Shown: positions 49,201 through 61,689 of the stretch, in pieces
How positions within the stretch are numbered: the first letter of the stretch is position 1
How the letters are laid out: every line of letters starts with the position of its first letter
From: Cydia pomonella
Lineage: Eukaryota; Arthropoda; Insecta; Lepidoptera; Tortricidae
Direction of reading: 5' to 3'
Length of the DNA: 64,000 bases
Assembly: GCF_033807575.1 (NCBI RefSeq)
Contig: NC_084721.1
Coordinates: 4,216,001-4,280,000, forward strand
Position numbers and translations under genes: made by a program
The notes under the pieces: generated by a model
What the model was told of the DNA's origin: nothing
The model's database searches: none
What the model saw: only the letters and a program-made list of their open reading frames with translations

Positions 49201-51590
49201 CCGGTATGGCCACGATGTGGCCATGTCGCGGCGACACGCGCCACGCCTCCGTCAGCCATCTAGTACTTTCTATGATCTGAGCTCGTATTATTCTTATTTT
49301 TGAGTATATATGTGTAACATACATATGGTTGAACCGTAGTCGTAAACAAGTTCTCCGTCATTGTCGTTACCACTCTGGCGTCATTATCCTGGTTTTAATA
49401 TAAAAAATATCCAGGAAAATGATAAACAGCCAAAAACAATTCTTTTTATGGTACTAACAAGTATAAACTGAAGGTTTAAGCGCATCTTTCATGCATTTAT
49501 TAACAAGTATTATATTAGATTAAACATGTAATCTATTTTATATACGCGTTATTTTCCTACCATAAGTGTCATATTCCTGGCCCAAATTATTTTAAACTCT
49601 TAATGATAAAAAAATATTAACTTAAGCTGATGCCTTATATTCCATTCAAATTCTATTTCAAATTGCTTATAAACTAATGGAAAAGACGGTATAATTTTCC
49701 TGCTAAGATGGTAATTTTCCTGCTACGGGCGTCATATTCCTGATCTAATTTATTTTAATTAATTATTTCTTATAAACTATTTACTTAAAACAGGTGCCTT
49801 ATGTATCATTCAAGTTATATCTTATGTCATAATTATTTGTCCCAAAATCTAAAGAAAAAAACTGGCCAGAAAAGTGACGCAAAAATTTCATTTCAAAAAT
49901 ACAGCCATATATAATGCCGAGCAAGCGAATGATTTCGAAAAGAGTGTCTTGATTGAAATGGAGAAAAAAAATTACGCCTTTTAGTTAAAAGTACTTAAAA
50001 CACATGCGTAAGTTAAAACAGCAGGCTAGTTACCTACCTATTTTTTTAAAGATCAAATACCTTGGTTAAACACTATTACAAAAACTTATACTTAATGTTA
50101 ATTAAGGCACGAACAGCCCTTCGGCTATCGGGGGCAGTGGGTCGCACATCTGGCTGTAACGAAAATATACAAAGTTGTTTTGGATTTTTAAGGCGTTTGC
50201 GTGTGAATTGGTATACCTTTTTGTTACGTACTGCCAAACGATCTTGATAGAGTCCCGTTACTTGTGGTGCGCGTTTTAACGAATCAAATAAACAAAGGTG
50301 GCTATAAAATTTACTCTCTTAAAGGACCGAACACAGGTTTATTTAATGTACACTATGACTTGGTGTATATTTTACTGAACAATAATATACACGTCAAAGT
50401 CTTTTGTGCAGTCGGTGTGGCTGGCTGGTGCTCGATTTCTATCTAGGTGCGTAGACAACTTGCCAATGTTCCGTAGCGAACGAAACGCAACTGTCTCTGT
50501 TGCACTAAAATGGAAGAGTGATAGAGAGAGATAACTACGCTACGGAGCGAGATGAGAATTTAGGCTTATAAATTTACAAGTTCCGTTTGTCTCTTCTCGC
50601 TTATTAAAAGTATTTCATTTTTATTTTTCCACAATTATCATATAAAATTAACCTTACGTAACTTAAGTAACATACTACATTACTTTCCATTTTATATGCG
50701 CTTGCAAGTTGGAATTCGGTGCCAAGCCGAATCTTTCAAGCGTCAACATTGTCAACCCGAATGTCAAATCCTGGGGCGGTTCGAAAAGAAAGAAATAAAG
50801 CTGTTTCATGGAGGTATTATTGGCCAGTATTGTAACTGTTTGGCTTGGTAACGACTTCCATCATATCAGTTGCTTATAAAGGGGATAATATTTTATTTTA
50901 TTATTTTTGAAGTCCATTATTTAAAGGTTAATTTAATTTTCTGTCTAGTCAAACAGTCTGACTAAACGAATTCCAGTTATGCCCTTCTGGTACATTTTAA
51001 GTTTCAAAAAAAAAAGGTGCGAACCTCATCTTATTTTTGAAGTCGGTTAAAACGGAGTAAAACTCCACCCCGACTTTGTTCCGATACTTCTGATTAAGTG
51101 CGTGTCTGCGTGTATCGACTTAATAGCTATGTACATGAATTGTATGGCTAATGTTGTCAGAGCGATTACTGCGTTTGCTTGTCAGTTTGTCCTGTCCAGT
51201 AACAATTTTGCAACGCAACAGCAACACTTTGCTTCGATAGCAAAGACGATGCGATAGAAACTCAAACGGATACATAAATGGATATATTTTGATAATTAGC
51301 TTATACGTTATGTAGCTTAAGCTTAAGCTTAGATTTAAAAAAAATAGTGGTAGTTATTTGTTTTACAAGGGGGCAAAGAACCAGGAACCTAGCGAGTGGT
51401 TCCAAGTTGAATCTTGAGCGTTGCGAGGGCTAAGGCACGAGGATTACACAAACTTTGCTACCGAGTGAAACACACAGTTTTTTACCACATCAACGTGAGG
51501 AAAATACTTCATAACTTAAGTCCATCAGCCAACATGCTTACGACGCGGACCCGATTTGATTTGATTTGATTGGACCCGGGTACGTCTTTA
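46201..51590. other. long gene-poor AT-rich region
   Basis: No exon was supported. Pieces seen: a promoter-like GC-rich patch at 47505-47620 with 'gtgattggcc' (CCAAT-type) and 'tatcgata' (DREF-type); a SINE tail at 48485-48540; a repeat with 'gttccgtagcgaacgaaacg' at 50465-50560; '(ttttga)agtcggtt' scraps near 51040; and repeat H at 51355-51520. Short open frames at 48827-49045 and 50062-50446 look like decayed transposon or chance. Confidence 0.45.
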
Positions 51591-51597
51591 CACTATG

Positions 51598-51930
51598 TCC
51601 AAAAGAGAGGTATGGGCATTGTCAATGTCATCTCGTTTTGTGTGGTAGGGCACAGCACAGCGGATGTTATTCCAGATCTAGAGCAGAGCCCAACTGGGGA
51701 AGTACCTTCACCTTACAGAAAACCGCAGCTAAATAACACTAGACCCTAGCCCTACTCATAGTGTTGTGTTCCTGCCGGTGAGTAAGGTTGCCAGAGCTCA
51801 ACGAGGGGGAGGGGGGTTTAGGGTCGGCAACGCGCATGTAACTCCTCTGGCGTACATAGGCTACGGAAACTGCTTACCATCAGGCGGGCCGTATGCTTGT
51901 TTGCTACCGACGTAGTATATTAAAAAAAAA
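51598..51930 (+). repeat. dispersed repeat D, near-full copy
   Basis: Closest relative of the 16331-16657 copy, from 'gagaggtatgggcattgtca' to 'gtatgcttgtttgctaccga' and a poly-A of ten. The A tail supports a retroposon. Confidence 0.75.
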
Positions 51931-53938
51931 ACATAAGAATTAAGGAATTAATTCAAAATCTGCATCATTTTACTTTGCCAGTTTTGTGGATAAAATCCAG
52001 CTTTCATGAAATTGATGAAAGAAAAATACATCTTCTCCTTTTCAATGTTTAAGTGGAGATACACCTACTCTCTAGTGTCCATCGGGCATTCACAGGTTTA
52101 ATTGCCATGACTTAAAAATATACGAAAAAGGTCATGGTAATTAGCAATGATTTATAACTCAAGATAGGTTAAAATCGTTCCAAAATAGAAGTGCTTACCT
52201 TGTGACAAATTGTACAAGTTGCCTTTAGTCGTACCTGGGCTACCGAGAAATGTGCACATGCTAACGAGCTCCTGCTCACTGAAAGAGACAAGCTTATGTT
52301 TAACAACGAATATGACACAGATGAATATAATGCGAAAGTAATAATCAAAAATAACAGATTTCCTCGTAGTTATAGAATTAAGTATGGAAGTATTTTTGTG
52401 CTCCCTATGTATAACCTATCTATAGATATATAACCTCGGTGATATTTCAGTTTGCCTAATGGACAAGCGAGAATGGAATGGAGCCTAAATTTATTGTACT
52501 CTTCGAAATGTATTACAGCCAGCTTCAGAGAAATTGGCACATCCGACTTTATGTATTTAATTTATACCAGTGAAATAGGTATCGAATAACTCTACTTACC
52601 TATTTGTGGCTCCCATATTGTGATACTTATAATATTTGAAACAGGAAAGAAAATTTACTTGAGTAGGTTATCTAATTTTAAATGAAAGAGATCGATTCAG
52701 GAATTCATGAAAATGAATTCTCTTTCAAGTTTAGCAAAATGTTTAGCTAAATACCTAATAAATGATTATGAGGTGACTACGTTACGGGATGGAGGTTGAA
52801 CAAAATATAGGTACCTACAAATATGAGTATTATACATATTATATAAGTATGATGATATTGATGATTATATGGTGGCTATTTAGGTAAAGGCTGAAATACT
52901 TTTTTTTTTTGAATTTAACCTAGCAAGAAGTTTGATGTACAATTTTACAAGTAAGTAGTTTAGTATTTACTGCCAGTTTTACTATTAATATGCCCAAGTC
53001 CGTTAGGCCCCACAACATGACAAAAGCCGCCGGTTACATAGGGGCATAAACTTGGACTAGGGCATAAAATAATTCTTTATTGAAAATATGATAAATATAG
53101 AAGCTGATGAAGATTGAATAAAACAAAATTATGGCTATTTATAAAAAATATAAATAGGTACCTAAAACCAACCCTGGCCTCTTGGCAAGGTGCCCATCTC
53201 GCAAAGCCGGTTAAGTACTTGATTTCTGAATAATAACTACATTTTATTTATTAAGAACAGTGTCCCTTCTAAAATCTACGAAAAAAAAAATTAAAACTTA
53301 AAAAATATATTTTAATTTATTTATATCTTAAAACGTTATCTTCCGCAAAATAATCTCTACCGCGATGTAAATTATGTTACAGCGATACCATCGACACGAT
53401 GGCGTGCTGCGTCGCGGGACTCGCGAGGCAGTTCACAAAATCACAACGCCTTAGACTTCAGACCTAACTTTCCGAACTACACTATAAACATACAACTATA
53501 TCCCAATAAACTTGACCTCGAAACTCCCCAAGTTTTAAGTGGAGAAACAATAAGGTGAGGTATTTGGCATTTCATGATGGACCCGCGTTACGGCCATGTC
53601 GAGTGACTAATGACTGTACACGCAACGTCTGCGATAAATAATAATATACATACTTGTTGGTACTTCGGAATTACGAGTCATCGTGAACAAAACTTGCGTG
53701 AAATACCTATTCAAATATGTAAATAACCAGGGGTTTTAGTTAAAATATTGCTGCGCATTTTGACGAATTCAGACACTTAATAATGCTATATTTCATTAAG
53801 GAATAAAGTGTATTTCGGTTAAACATTTAACTGTAGATTCTTAGGGTTCTGGATTACTCAGGAAGTAATCTGTTTTCGATTAGCATCCACCACTTAAGTA
53901 TTGTAACGAAATATAGCAGTGACCTGCTTTTGTGCAAA
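51931..53938. other. intergenic upstream of the ankyrin gene
   Basis: Includes the 52215-52410 relative of the 25.8 kb repeat and otherwise unassigned AT-rich DNA. '53380-53420' is locally GC-richer (ccatcgacacgatggcgtgc) without a gene. Confidence 0.4.
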
Positions 53939-53939
53939 G

Positions 53940-54121
53940 AGTTAAATACTTATATTAGGCGACGGCGGCGGTGGGGTTGCGTGGCGCGCCGCCCGCCCAG
54001 GTAGCGTCCGAGCGGGCAGTCTGAACCTCGCGGGCCAGTCGGAGCCGCGCGCCCTCCGCGCTCGCTCGCGGCCCGCCACCTCCACACATGGCCCGCACGC
54101 CGGTCTAACCTCTCCTCTGTT
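53940..54121 (+). promoter_or_regulatory. GC/CpG-rich 5' UTR and probable promoter of the ankyrin gene
   Basis: A sharp rise in G+C and CpG begins near 53955 and leads directly into the start codon at 54122, against strongly AT-rich flanks. 'ctcctctgttATGGAC' is the start context. No TATA box was seen. Some of this could be coding if a start lies upstream, but the frame upstream of 54122 contains a stop (TAA in 'ggtctaacc'). Confidence 0.5.
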
Positions 54122-54349
54122 ATGGACAAGCGCGGCGCCAGCGCCCGGGACATCCCGAGCATTCTCAAGAAGCCCAAGGGCCGTCGCAAGGGGGACCTGC
54201 TCGACAAAAGCTCTAAGATCAAGCGGGAGAAGGTGGAGGGCCCAAAGGGCGAGGATGTGAGCGCTCCCCTGCCGCAGGGCTGCACGCCTCTCATGTACGC
54301 CTGCCAGCAGGCCGACTACAAGGCAGTCGTCGACGCTATCAACAAAGAC
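54122..54349 (+). CDS. ankyrin gene exon 1
   Basis: MDKRGASARDIPSILKKPKG starts the frame; the exon ends VVDAINKD at AAAGAC|gtgagt. The exon carries the basic N-terminus and the first half of an ankyrin repeat (TPLMYAC). Confidence 0.85.
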
Positions 54350-57320
54350 GTGAGTCCGGCACGATAGAAACAATAACATCATCAGTATCATCACAACATA
54401 AAGCTTTTAGCATAATTTCGTGATTAGCACGATAAAAGTTGCCTGAAAGCCTCACTTAAATCATTAACAGTAGTGTTATGGAAGGTGTGGGAATATGAAA
54501 TGAGAAAAGCTTGAGTTTGTGCGGCGCGGCAGACACGCGATGCTCGCGAGTCGTCTCCGCCTGCCGACACATGCACCGCTGCTACTACCATATTCTCAAA
54601 CACATTTAGCCCCGACTGTGTTCTTGTTTCTAACATAATTTGACCTAGAAATCCATTAGAAGTATGTCTAATCGGAGACCACACATATACTGGTGCGCCT
54701 TACGCGAGGTGCTCTGTAAACAATTAAATTACAGGACTTGCAATGTGATGTTCAGTAAATATTTACACACTTGTTTCGCTAACTACCGAATAACGCTAAG
54801 CTCACGTGGTGCTTGCAGCTAATACCTACGAAAAATAAGGGGTGGGTTGTATTGTAACTGCCATAATTGTTCGCATTCACTGTTTCTCGTTAGTAGATCG
54901 TGACTCATAGGTTCGTGATTTGTGAAAGTATGGACTAAGGAAACTCTCCGAGCAAGGCGACACAATTCTTATCAAGTAGGTACATTTAGAACTATACGTT
55001 GACAAAATATTTCATAGTTATAAATCCCGCCAAAAATACACAACACAAGCGAAAGCTTCGGCCCTGAAAAGTTACGACAACTCTATCACATATCAGATAA
55101 TAGGCATGGGAAGGTTAGGCAAGGAAATGCACCGACGTCGGTAGCACGGTAACGTGGCCGCAGTTCAATCAATAGGAGGCATCGGCTACACAATAGCTGG
55201 GGAACTATTGTCTATGAGGGCGATTCACGAATAATTTATTACGTATATTACTTATACGATTTCGCCACGTCAACTTGTTTACATTTTGAGTTTAGTAGCT
55301 TTAAAGCGCGGGCATTTCATTAGAAAGGTAGAGCACTTGTTAGGAACATCAACTAGAGACACTTTAGAGTCTGGCTTCCTTTTAGAGGAAACAAATAATG
55401 TACATCATGTAATTAGGTACATTATATAGGTAGGTAGGTAGTACTTAGAATCCATTTTAAACACTAAATAGTCTACATACTTATGCTACGCCTATGATCG
55501 ACCGCGGGCACTGTGTCATGCATGATCACGTACAAATCCTACATAGAGCCCTCCATGTCCATTCGCCCCTCTAATATAGTAAGTACTTATAGGCAACTAT
55601 AAGGTAGAAGTACTAGTGCTCGATGCTGCACTAGTCACCGACATGGGCACTTTATTTCATGGAAATATAGGTTAAATTTGAACAACGAAGATTTTTCTGT
55701 ATTCGAACTTAATCCTTGTCACTTTGACATAAAGTGCCCAAGTCGAGTACTAGTGCAGCGTCGAGCACTAGAACTTCTACCTTACCTATTACTTAAGGTC
55801 AGTCAGGAAAAAGCGTCGATTTTGATTTTACATTTACCTACTGGACGTCGTTGACTCTATCAAACAAGTACATAGCTACCGTTCTAGTAGTAGTCTAGGT
55901 TCCTGTACTACTACCACCAGTTTGACATTGACATATTCGCTAGCGTGTGCGTAACTTACTGTCTATGCATCTCGCTCGTACTCGCATATTACTGCGAATG
56001 AGATGTATAGAAAGTAAGTTTCGCATACTTTTGCGAATACGCCTGGAATTGTATGTTGGTGGTTAATATATATATATATATATATATATTCTACATGAGC
56101 ATAGAACATTATGCAGCAAAAGATAGCAGACGCATGAGATTTGTCTGTCACAAATTACGAAGTTTCAAGCCCCTAGCTGAAAAAAATTGTTCGGAATATA
56201 ATTACTCTCAACTCCGTTACTAGATTTTCAAGTCCACTAATTACACAATTTTCGCTCCCCAAGCAAACTACCTTTTTTCACCAACTTCGGTGATTAATAC
56301 TAACTTTCAACCCATTTTAACTCCCTGGAGGAATAAATTTGGAAAAAACGCTGAAATAATTATTTTCTTGTTTTCTATTATTATGTTTTTTACGACATTT
56401 CTAGTTCACATTTCCATTCACTATAAATTTACAAAAAATTTCGTTCCCGATTGAAACTTTCAACCCTTTTTCACCAACTTAGGGTATGAATTAAAAGAAT
56501 ACTTGTACCACTAAATGAATTGTGAGTTTACAAGAACGTTGAAATAACTTTTTTTGTAATCTTATATTATGCCTTTCTAGGGGGTTTCAAAACATCTTTA
56601 ATGGATTCAATCTTTCTACCCTTTTTTAACCGTTTTATGGGATGAATTTATGAAAACGCTGAAATTACTTTTCTTTTATTTTATTATTATGCCTTTATAC
56701 AAAGACTCAAGTTCCGCACTCGAAATAAATTTTGACCTCCATACAAACTTTCAACCCCTTTTTCACCACCTTAGGGGATGAATTTACAAAAACACTGAAA
56801 ATAGTTTTCTTTTATTTTAATAAAAAACTTTGTAACAAAGTGTCAAGTTTCTAGCTTAAAGTAAAACTCGAACCCCATACAAACTTTCATCCCCTTTTTA
56901 ACTAAATTTTTCAAAAACGCTACCTACTTATTTCTTGTACACATTATAAATGTAACCTAGTGTGCAAATAGAGAGATTATTACTTATAAAAAATATATTT
57001 TACATTATGGAATTTGATGGAATATTATTGATATGTCCAGGCCGCATCAGTCCGCGTCCGTGACCGCGGGCTCCGCTGCGCGCTGCATTACTGCGCATCG
57101 AGCGGCGCTGGCGCGAGCCAGGCGGCGCGCGCCGCGTGCGCCGACCGCGTGCTCATGGCCGCCCCAGCCCTGGCTGACGCAAGAGACGCCGACGGCCTGA
57201 CGCCGCTGCATCTGGCGGTGGTGCATGGGAATGTACCGCTCGTGCAGACGTTGCTGGCGGCCGGCGCTGATGTAAATGCGAGGGATGATGAGCATCACAC
57301 TGTTGTTCATTGGGCTACTG
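54122..57320 (+). CDS. ankyrin-repeat protein, first two coding exons
   Basis: Exons 54122-54349 (76 codons) and 57041-57320 are joined in phase 0 across a 2.7-kb intron. The N-terminus is a basic, lysine-rich region (SILKKPKGRRKGDLLDKSSK) that could act as a nuclear signal (inference). The ankyrin part starts GCTPLMYACQQADYKAVVDA, then RCALHYCASSGAG, then a clear repeat DGLTPLHLAVVHGNVPLVQT with LLAAGADVNARDD, and a further one starting HHTVVHWATG. The frame leaves exon 2 with one spare base at donor CTG|gtaagg, so more exons must follow, probably past 64 kb. Both exons are far more GC-rich than their surroundings. I cannot name the orthologue. Confidence 0.85.
55600..55785. mobile_element. 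186-bp foldback MITE in ankyrin intron 1
   Basis: 'aaggtagaagtactagtgct' and 'cgatgctgcactagt' face 'actagtgcagcgtcgagcac' and 'tagaacttctacctt', with 'gggcactttat' / 'ataaagtgccc' as inner arms. Confidence 0.75.
55951..56023. mobile_element. 73-bp palindromic MITE
   Basis: 'aacttactgtctatgcatct' faces 'agatgtatagaaagtaagtt', with 'cgctcgtactcgca' opposite 'tgcgaatgag'. The arms are nearly complementary over their full length. Confidence 0.7.
56066..56090. repeat. (TA)n microsatellite
   Basis: About twelve uninterrupted TA dinucleotides. Confidence 0.9.
56160..56990 (+). repeat. degenerate tandem repeat, about 150-170 bp period
   Basis: At least four units carry the series 'caaactttcaacccctttt', 'tcaccaacttaggg' or a variant, 'gatgaattta(c/t)(a/g)aaaac', 'gctgaaat(a/t)a' and 'tttcttttattttattatta'. 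Units differ at many positions. A related single unit is at 62880-63110. This degraded moth repeat lies inside ankyrin intron 1. Confidence 0.7.
57041..57320 (+). CDS. ankyrin gene exon 2
   Basis: Acceptor gatatgtccag; product AASVRVRDRGLRCALHYCAS onward. An alanine-rich insertion (GAGASQAARAACADRVLMAA) separates two ankyrin repeats. The donor gtaagg is strong. Confidence 0.88.
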
Positions 57321-58695
57321 GTAAGGAAACTTTGATCTTATGATGGCGGTTCTGTGCTGGTTTTCTTCTAATTTTACTGTTACGTTACTTAGCTTCGAAT
57401 CTTCACTCTCATTTGGAAGTCGTTGACTCTCGTCTCAATTGAATCGTTGAATCTGACCCTAGCAAATTTGGAAGTCGTTGACTCTCTAATTATTGTATTA
57501 CTCCCTCTACTCTCGGTCATTTGGCTGTTCCGAGTGGTAAGGTACACCTTCATGGTGCCTACCGATGATACGCTCAACATGATCAAACTTACATCGCTAC
57601 ACCTTATTGTGGTTAATGATTGGGCACCAAAACGCCGATGACTCGAGCATATACTACAAGGGCTAATGAGCGTCATTTGCTGGACACGTAGAACCCAAGA
57701 CATAGAGTTCAAGACTACCGTGAAGGTGATCATTTTAAGAAATCACAACTCAGTTCCCATTTTTCTCCGACAACATTTAGTCTAGGAGTTAACTAAGCAT
57801 AAGCAACCTGTAAACAAAACTCTAAAAGAAACCTCAAGAAATAGTATAAGTTCACTCCTTTCCTCCATTGTTAGTAGGTACCTATGTGTTCAACTCTTGT
57901 CCTGAAATACTTATGTGGCTCCTACAAGTCCTACATTACCTCGAGCCATATAGAACTATAATCTGCCTCACCAAGCATAACAACTGCAACAGCCATTGAA
58001 AAACCAGTTTGAATTTGGAATGTATTGCACTAAAACACGGTTAACAATGGAATGAGTTTTCCAATGGCTGTTACGGCCGTTATGCATGGTTACAGAGGCT
58101 TAGAGCGATAATGTCTGAGTGAGTCGTTATCTGGCCGGTGTCACTCGGTGGGCGCGGCTCACTATCTTCGCTCGTACTGCGAGCTTGCACGCGACCAATT
58201 AGTTACGATCGTAACCCGCTTGGTTGTATATGCGTCAATCACAGTTGTTGATTGTATTGTGCTATCAATTGAATTGAGTTCAGTACCGTTTTCTTCACGT
58301 TTAATTCACACCTTAGATTACTAGCATATAATTATTACTTACTTAAAAAACACTTGGTATGCAATGTTTTTCACTACTTGCTCTTGCCTTCATTTTCTGC
58401 ATAAACAAGCTATAGATTACAAGTATCTGTATCTCTAGGATAGCGAGAAACTTAAAGTTAGTATGGTTTGTTAATGTTATTACAACGCACCTAACAATAA
58501 TTTTAATCTCAAATCAAATCTTACCTAAAGCCAAGTCACGTGACCGCTTCTCCAAACAAACGTAGGCCCCGTTTTTCTCTCTGGATATTAACTTTATTGA
58601 CAATATTTTCATTTCATTTCATTTATTTATTTCTACATAGACATACAGTGCAACACCGAAACGTTTACATGAGAGTTTTACATATACGTTATTTA
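57321..58695. other. downstream of ankyrin exon 2, no exon found
   Basis: Contains a foldback at 57975-58095 ('caacagccattgaaaaacca' / 'agttttccaatggctgttac') and a short direct repeat 'tggaagtcgttgactctc' at 57415 and 57470. No ankyrin-like frame was seen, so the next intron is long or the next exon was missed. Confidence 0.4.
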
Positions 58696-59484
58696 CAGGG
58701 GTCGGACAAAAAGTGCGAATGACGTCAAACCACTTATAGGATGATTTCAAATAGTATTTTTGATTTTCATAAACAATTATCACGTATCATTTATCAATCT
58801 CTTTATTGACCTCTTTATTAAACGATATCACCACTTGAAATGAGTAAGTACGTTTTTGACTGACACATTGTCAATCAGATGAACAGTCAGCGTCAAATAC
58901 TTCGTAGCAGTCAAAGTGGCCAAATAGTTCGGTACACCATACTAAATATATGGTGTACCGAACTATTTGGCCACTTTGACTGCTACGAAGTATTTGACGC
59001 TGACTGAACAATAAATTGACTACGTTATTGTTTAGCTATTGTATCCTCACAATTATATTCAGCTAAAATTTATATTTACTAATATATAAGAAAACGCTCT
59101 AAAATGTCATCTTTACTCGAATATTGTGGCAATTTTCCGTTTTTGGAGGTACGTGACAAACACGTATACTGCTAATCTTACCTACTGTTCCCACTTTTGA
59201 CTATTAAACCTATTTATCTGAGGATCCCACAGACTTGTTCTAACTAATTTCAAATAATTATACCTTATGGTAACAAGTTTCGTGAAATTCATTTTATTCA
59301 CTACATCACCCTACCACCTGTATTATTAATTCCATGGATTTATTTACGATTATTTTGTTACTTCATTAATACTACTTTGTTACTACATGTCACACGGAAG
59401 TTTAAATACAAACTCAAACATCATCCTGTGTGCAAGATTAAGTACGTAATTTTTACGTCATCCACACTTTTTGTCCGACCCCTG
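58696..59484. mobile_element. hAT-type non-autonomous transposon with 8-bp target duplication
   Basis: The ends CAGGGGTCGGACAAAAAGTG are inverted, with pairing continuing for about 12 bases (gatgacgt.aaa). Both sides carry GTTATTTA (58688-58695 and 59485-59492). CAGGG ends with an 8-bp duplication are the hallmark of hAT elements. The 789-bp body has no transposase. It contains a 123-bp palindrome at 58884-59006. Confidence 0.85.
58884..59006. repeat. perfect 58-bp inverted repeat with 7-base loop
   Basis: The left arm begins cagtcagcgtcaaatacttc and the right arm ends gaagtatttgacgctgactg; I checked the arms base by base and found them fully complementary. The loop is ctaaata. A transcript would form a 58-bp duplex resembling an siRNA or miRNA precursor. 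Confidence 0.92.
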
Positions 59485-59703
59485 GTTATTTATATTATAT
59501 CTAAGACATTAATATATTAAGAAACAAACACGAAGAAATAATAGATGTTAGCAATGGATAAATAAATGAATACATATTATACATTAAAATAAAACACTTA
59601 CACACAGTAAAAAATGTCAGTTCATTACAATTACATAATCATAATCAAAATTTGGAAATTAGAGCAATCAAATTACAATTAAACAGTTAAATAATAACAA
59701 TTT

Positions 59704-59755
59704 TTAGAGTCTGTGCGGCAAGAGAAGACGACTCTTCTCTTTCCGCACAGACTCT
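59704..59755. repeat. 52-bp palindrome
   Basis: 'agagtctgtgcggcaagaga' faces 'tctctttccgcacagactct' around gacgact, with one mismatch. It is possibly a tiny foldback element. Confidence 0.75.
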
Positions 59756-59869
59756 ACGTAATTTGATTTTTGTTAACCGCCGCCGCCTATGCCGCTTCCT
59801 TTGTTTGTTTTTTTTTTTTTATTATTATAATAAGAGTTAGGAGCTTTTAAAAAATCATAGGCATACAAT

Positions 59870-60052
59870 ACAACTAAAAAATAGTACGGAATGTGTTTTT
59901 TGCTATTAAGTAATCGAAAAAGGCCAAACCGAGGGACACAACCCACAACTAGGTATAATGGTTCACACACAATATAGAAACTATCAAAAATGACATGTAA
60001 TTTTTTTTAAATTTTATCAATAAATGTTCTATCTATCTATCTAATAAACTGT
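59870..60052 (+). mobile_element. LINE/SINE 3' end with (tcta)n tail
   Basis: The segment 'aaaggccaaaccgagggaca' ... 'ttatcaataaatgttctatc' ends in repeats of 'tatc'. The tail and preceding AT-rich leader suggest a retroelement 3' end. Confidence 0.45.
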
Positions 60053-60085
60053 GTAGGTATAAATATTTTTCATAAAGTTAATATA

Positions 60086-60344
60086 CAGGGTGTAACAAAA
60101 ATAGTGGCGATCCGTTTAATGGCATACTCGGTATTGTGTTCTGATAAGAAAAAGTAGAAGGTAAAATTTTTTGACGCGAATTTTTTTTGGCCTTTTTATG
60201 AAGGGTCAGCCGACTTGGACAACCTGCCCCATAGAATAAAAATTATTTTTTTCGCGTATTTTTTTTTTCTTATGCTGTTTCTTAATCAGAACACGATACC
60301 GAATATGCCCTTAAACGGATCCCCAGTATTTTTTTTACACCCTG
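60086..60344. mobile_element. 259-bp MITE with about 65-bp inverted ends
   Basis: The left end cagggtgtaacaaaaatagt, 'ggcgatccgtttaa', 'gcatactcggtattgtgttc' pairs with the right end reading, in reverse, cagggtgtaaaaaaaatact, 'ggggatccgtttaa', 'gcatattcggtatcgtgttc'. No transposase and no clear target duplication. Confidence 0.8.
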
Positions 60345-61327
60345 AATGTCCAGAGAGGAAAATGAGGACAACGTTTGTATGGAAAAGCGGTCGTTCCCTA
60401 TGGTCTTAAGCAGATGAAGTTCTAGAAGTTTACTTACTTAAAGTGAATTAAGTATATACTTACTTAATAAGTGTTTTATTCAAGTGCCACCTCCCTGGCA
60501 TACAACGAGGGACACTATCCATAGTTTCTTTGTATCGATATCAACATTGTCGGTAGTTTTCGTGTGGTGTTCGTTCGAGTCATTAGTTCACGCGGAACAA
60601 TCGATAGTTTAGAAACGGTTACCCGGTGCGGTGACCGTTTTCTGGCGTGACGTGAACTATTGATTACAGAAGAAACTGAAAAGTTGTAGGCTGATACTTT
60701 TTCACGGATTCAGAAAATTTGATATTTTGAGTTGAGTTATGACATGACCACATGACACAACATTTTTAGGTTCTAATAATTGATAAATAACTTAGTGGAT
60801 TTAATAATACTGTGGTCACCCGGGGAAATGGCCGAACTAGGAATTAATAATGTGGTCATTTGAAGAAATGCCAGAACAAACACATAACTCATTGGTCATT
60901 CGGAGAAATGGATAAACTAGAATTTTCATCAGCGGTCATTAGCGGAACTAGGAAATGAACGAACAAGGAATTTGGACGGTGGTCGTTTGAGGAAATGGCC
61001 GTAGGTGACCTGATCCGACTTGGTTATTAGAATAATATACTATTTTTTTAGTAAACACCGTAAACCCCTGAAATGAAATTTAATTTAAATCTTTACAGCC
61101 AAATACGACACTTGCGATTACAAATAAATCGGAATGTACAATATTCCCTTGCAACTTTAGTAAAAGCAAGTGTAAAAGAAACCGAGGACCATGTATCACA
61201 TGTGCAGGCGCGGATCCAGCCCTCAAAAAAGGTTGTGGTCACAGCCACCCAAAAATCGGCCAAGTGCGAGTCGGAGTATGAACTCGCTCATGAACAATCA
61301 TGACTCATGAACGATCATCATCCTATC
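60345..61327. other. unassigned sequence with short direct repeats
   Basis: 60810-61010 has a loose series of 'ggtcatt(t/c)g(g/a)(a/g)gaaatg' motifs (60854, 60893, 60985 and variants), spaced about 40-60 bases, suggesting a decayed tandem repeat. No gene was found. Confidence 0.4.
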
Positions 61328-61645
61328 TTCTTCTTCCTCGTGTTGTCCCGGCATTTTGCCACGGCTCATAGCCTGGGGTCCGCTTGACAACTAATCCCAA
61401 GATTTGGCGTAGACACTAGTTTTTACGAAAGCGGCTGCCATCTGACCTTCCAACCCAGAGGGTAAACTAGGCCTTGTTGGGATTAGTCCGGTTTCCTCAC
61501 GATGTTTTCCTTCACCGAAAAGCGACTGGTAAATATCGAATGATATTTCGTACATAAGTTCCGAAAAACTCATTGGTACGAGCCGGGGTTTGAACCCGCG
61601 ACCTCCGGATTGCAAGTCGCACGCTCTTACCGCTAGGCTTATCGA
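61328..61645 (-). repeat. tRNA-derived SINE
   Basis: Closest relative of the 22665-22997 copy, with the same B box (GGTTCAAACC) and 'tggggattag'-type body. The tRNA-like head lies at 61570-61640. Confidence 0.75.
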
Positions 61646-61689
61646 TCTCAATATACCGTGAAAGTGTTACATCACAAGTCTTTAAGGGA

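Noticed and set aside
50062..50446. Remnant of a transposase or integrase-type protein
   Set aside because: A few residues (NQINKGGYKIYSL) were suggestive, but no catalytic motif or continuous frame supports it.
53942..54394. Minus-strand open frames of 114-150 residues
   Set aside because: They lie antisense to the GC-rich promoter and exon 1 of the ankyrin gene and show no domain.
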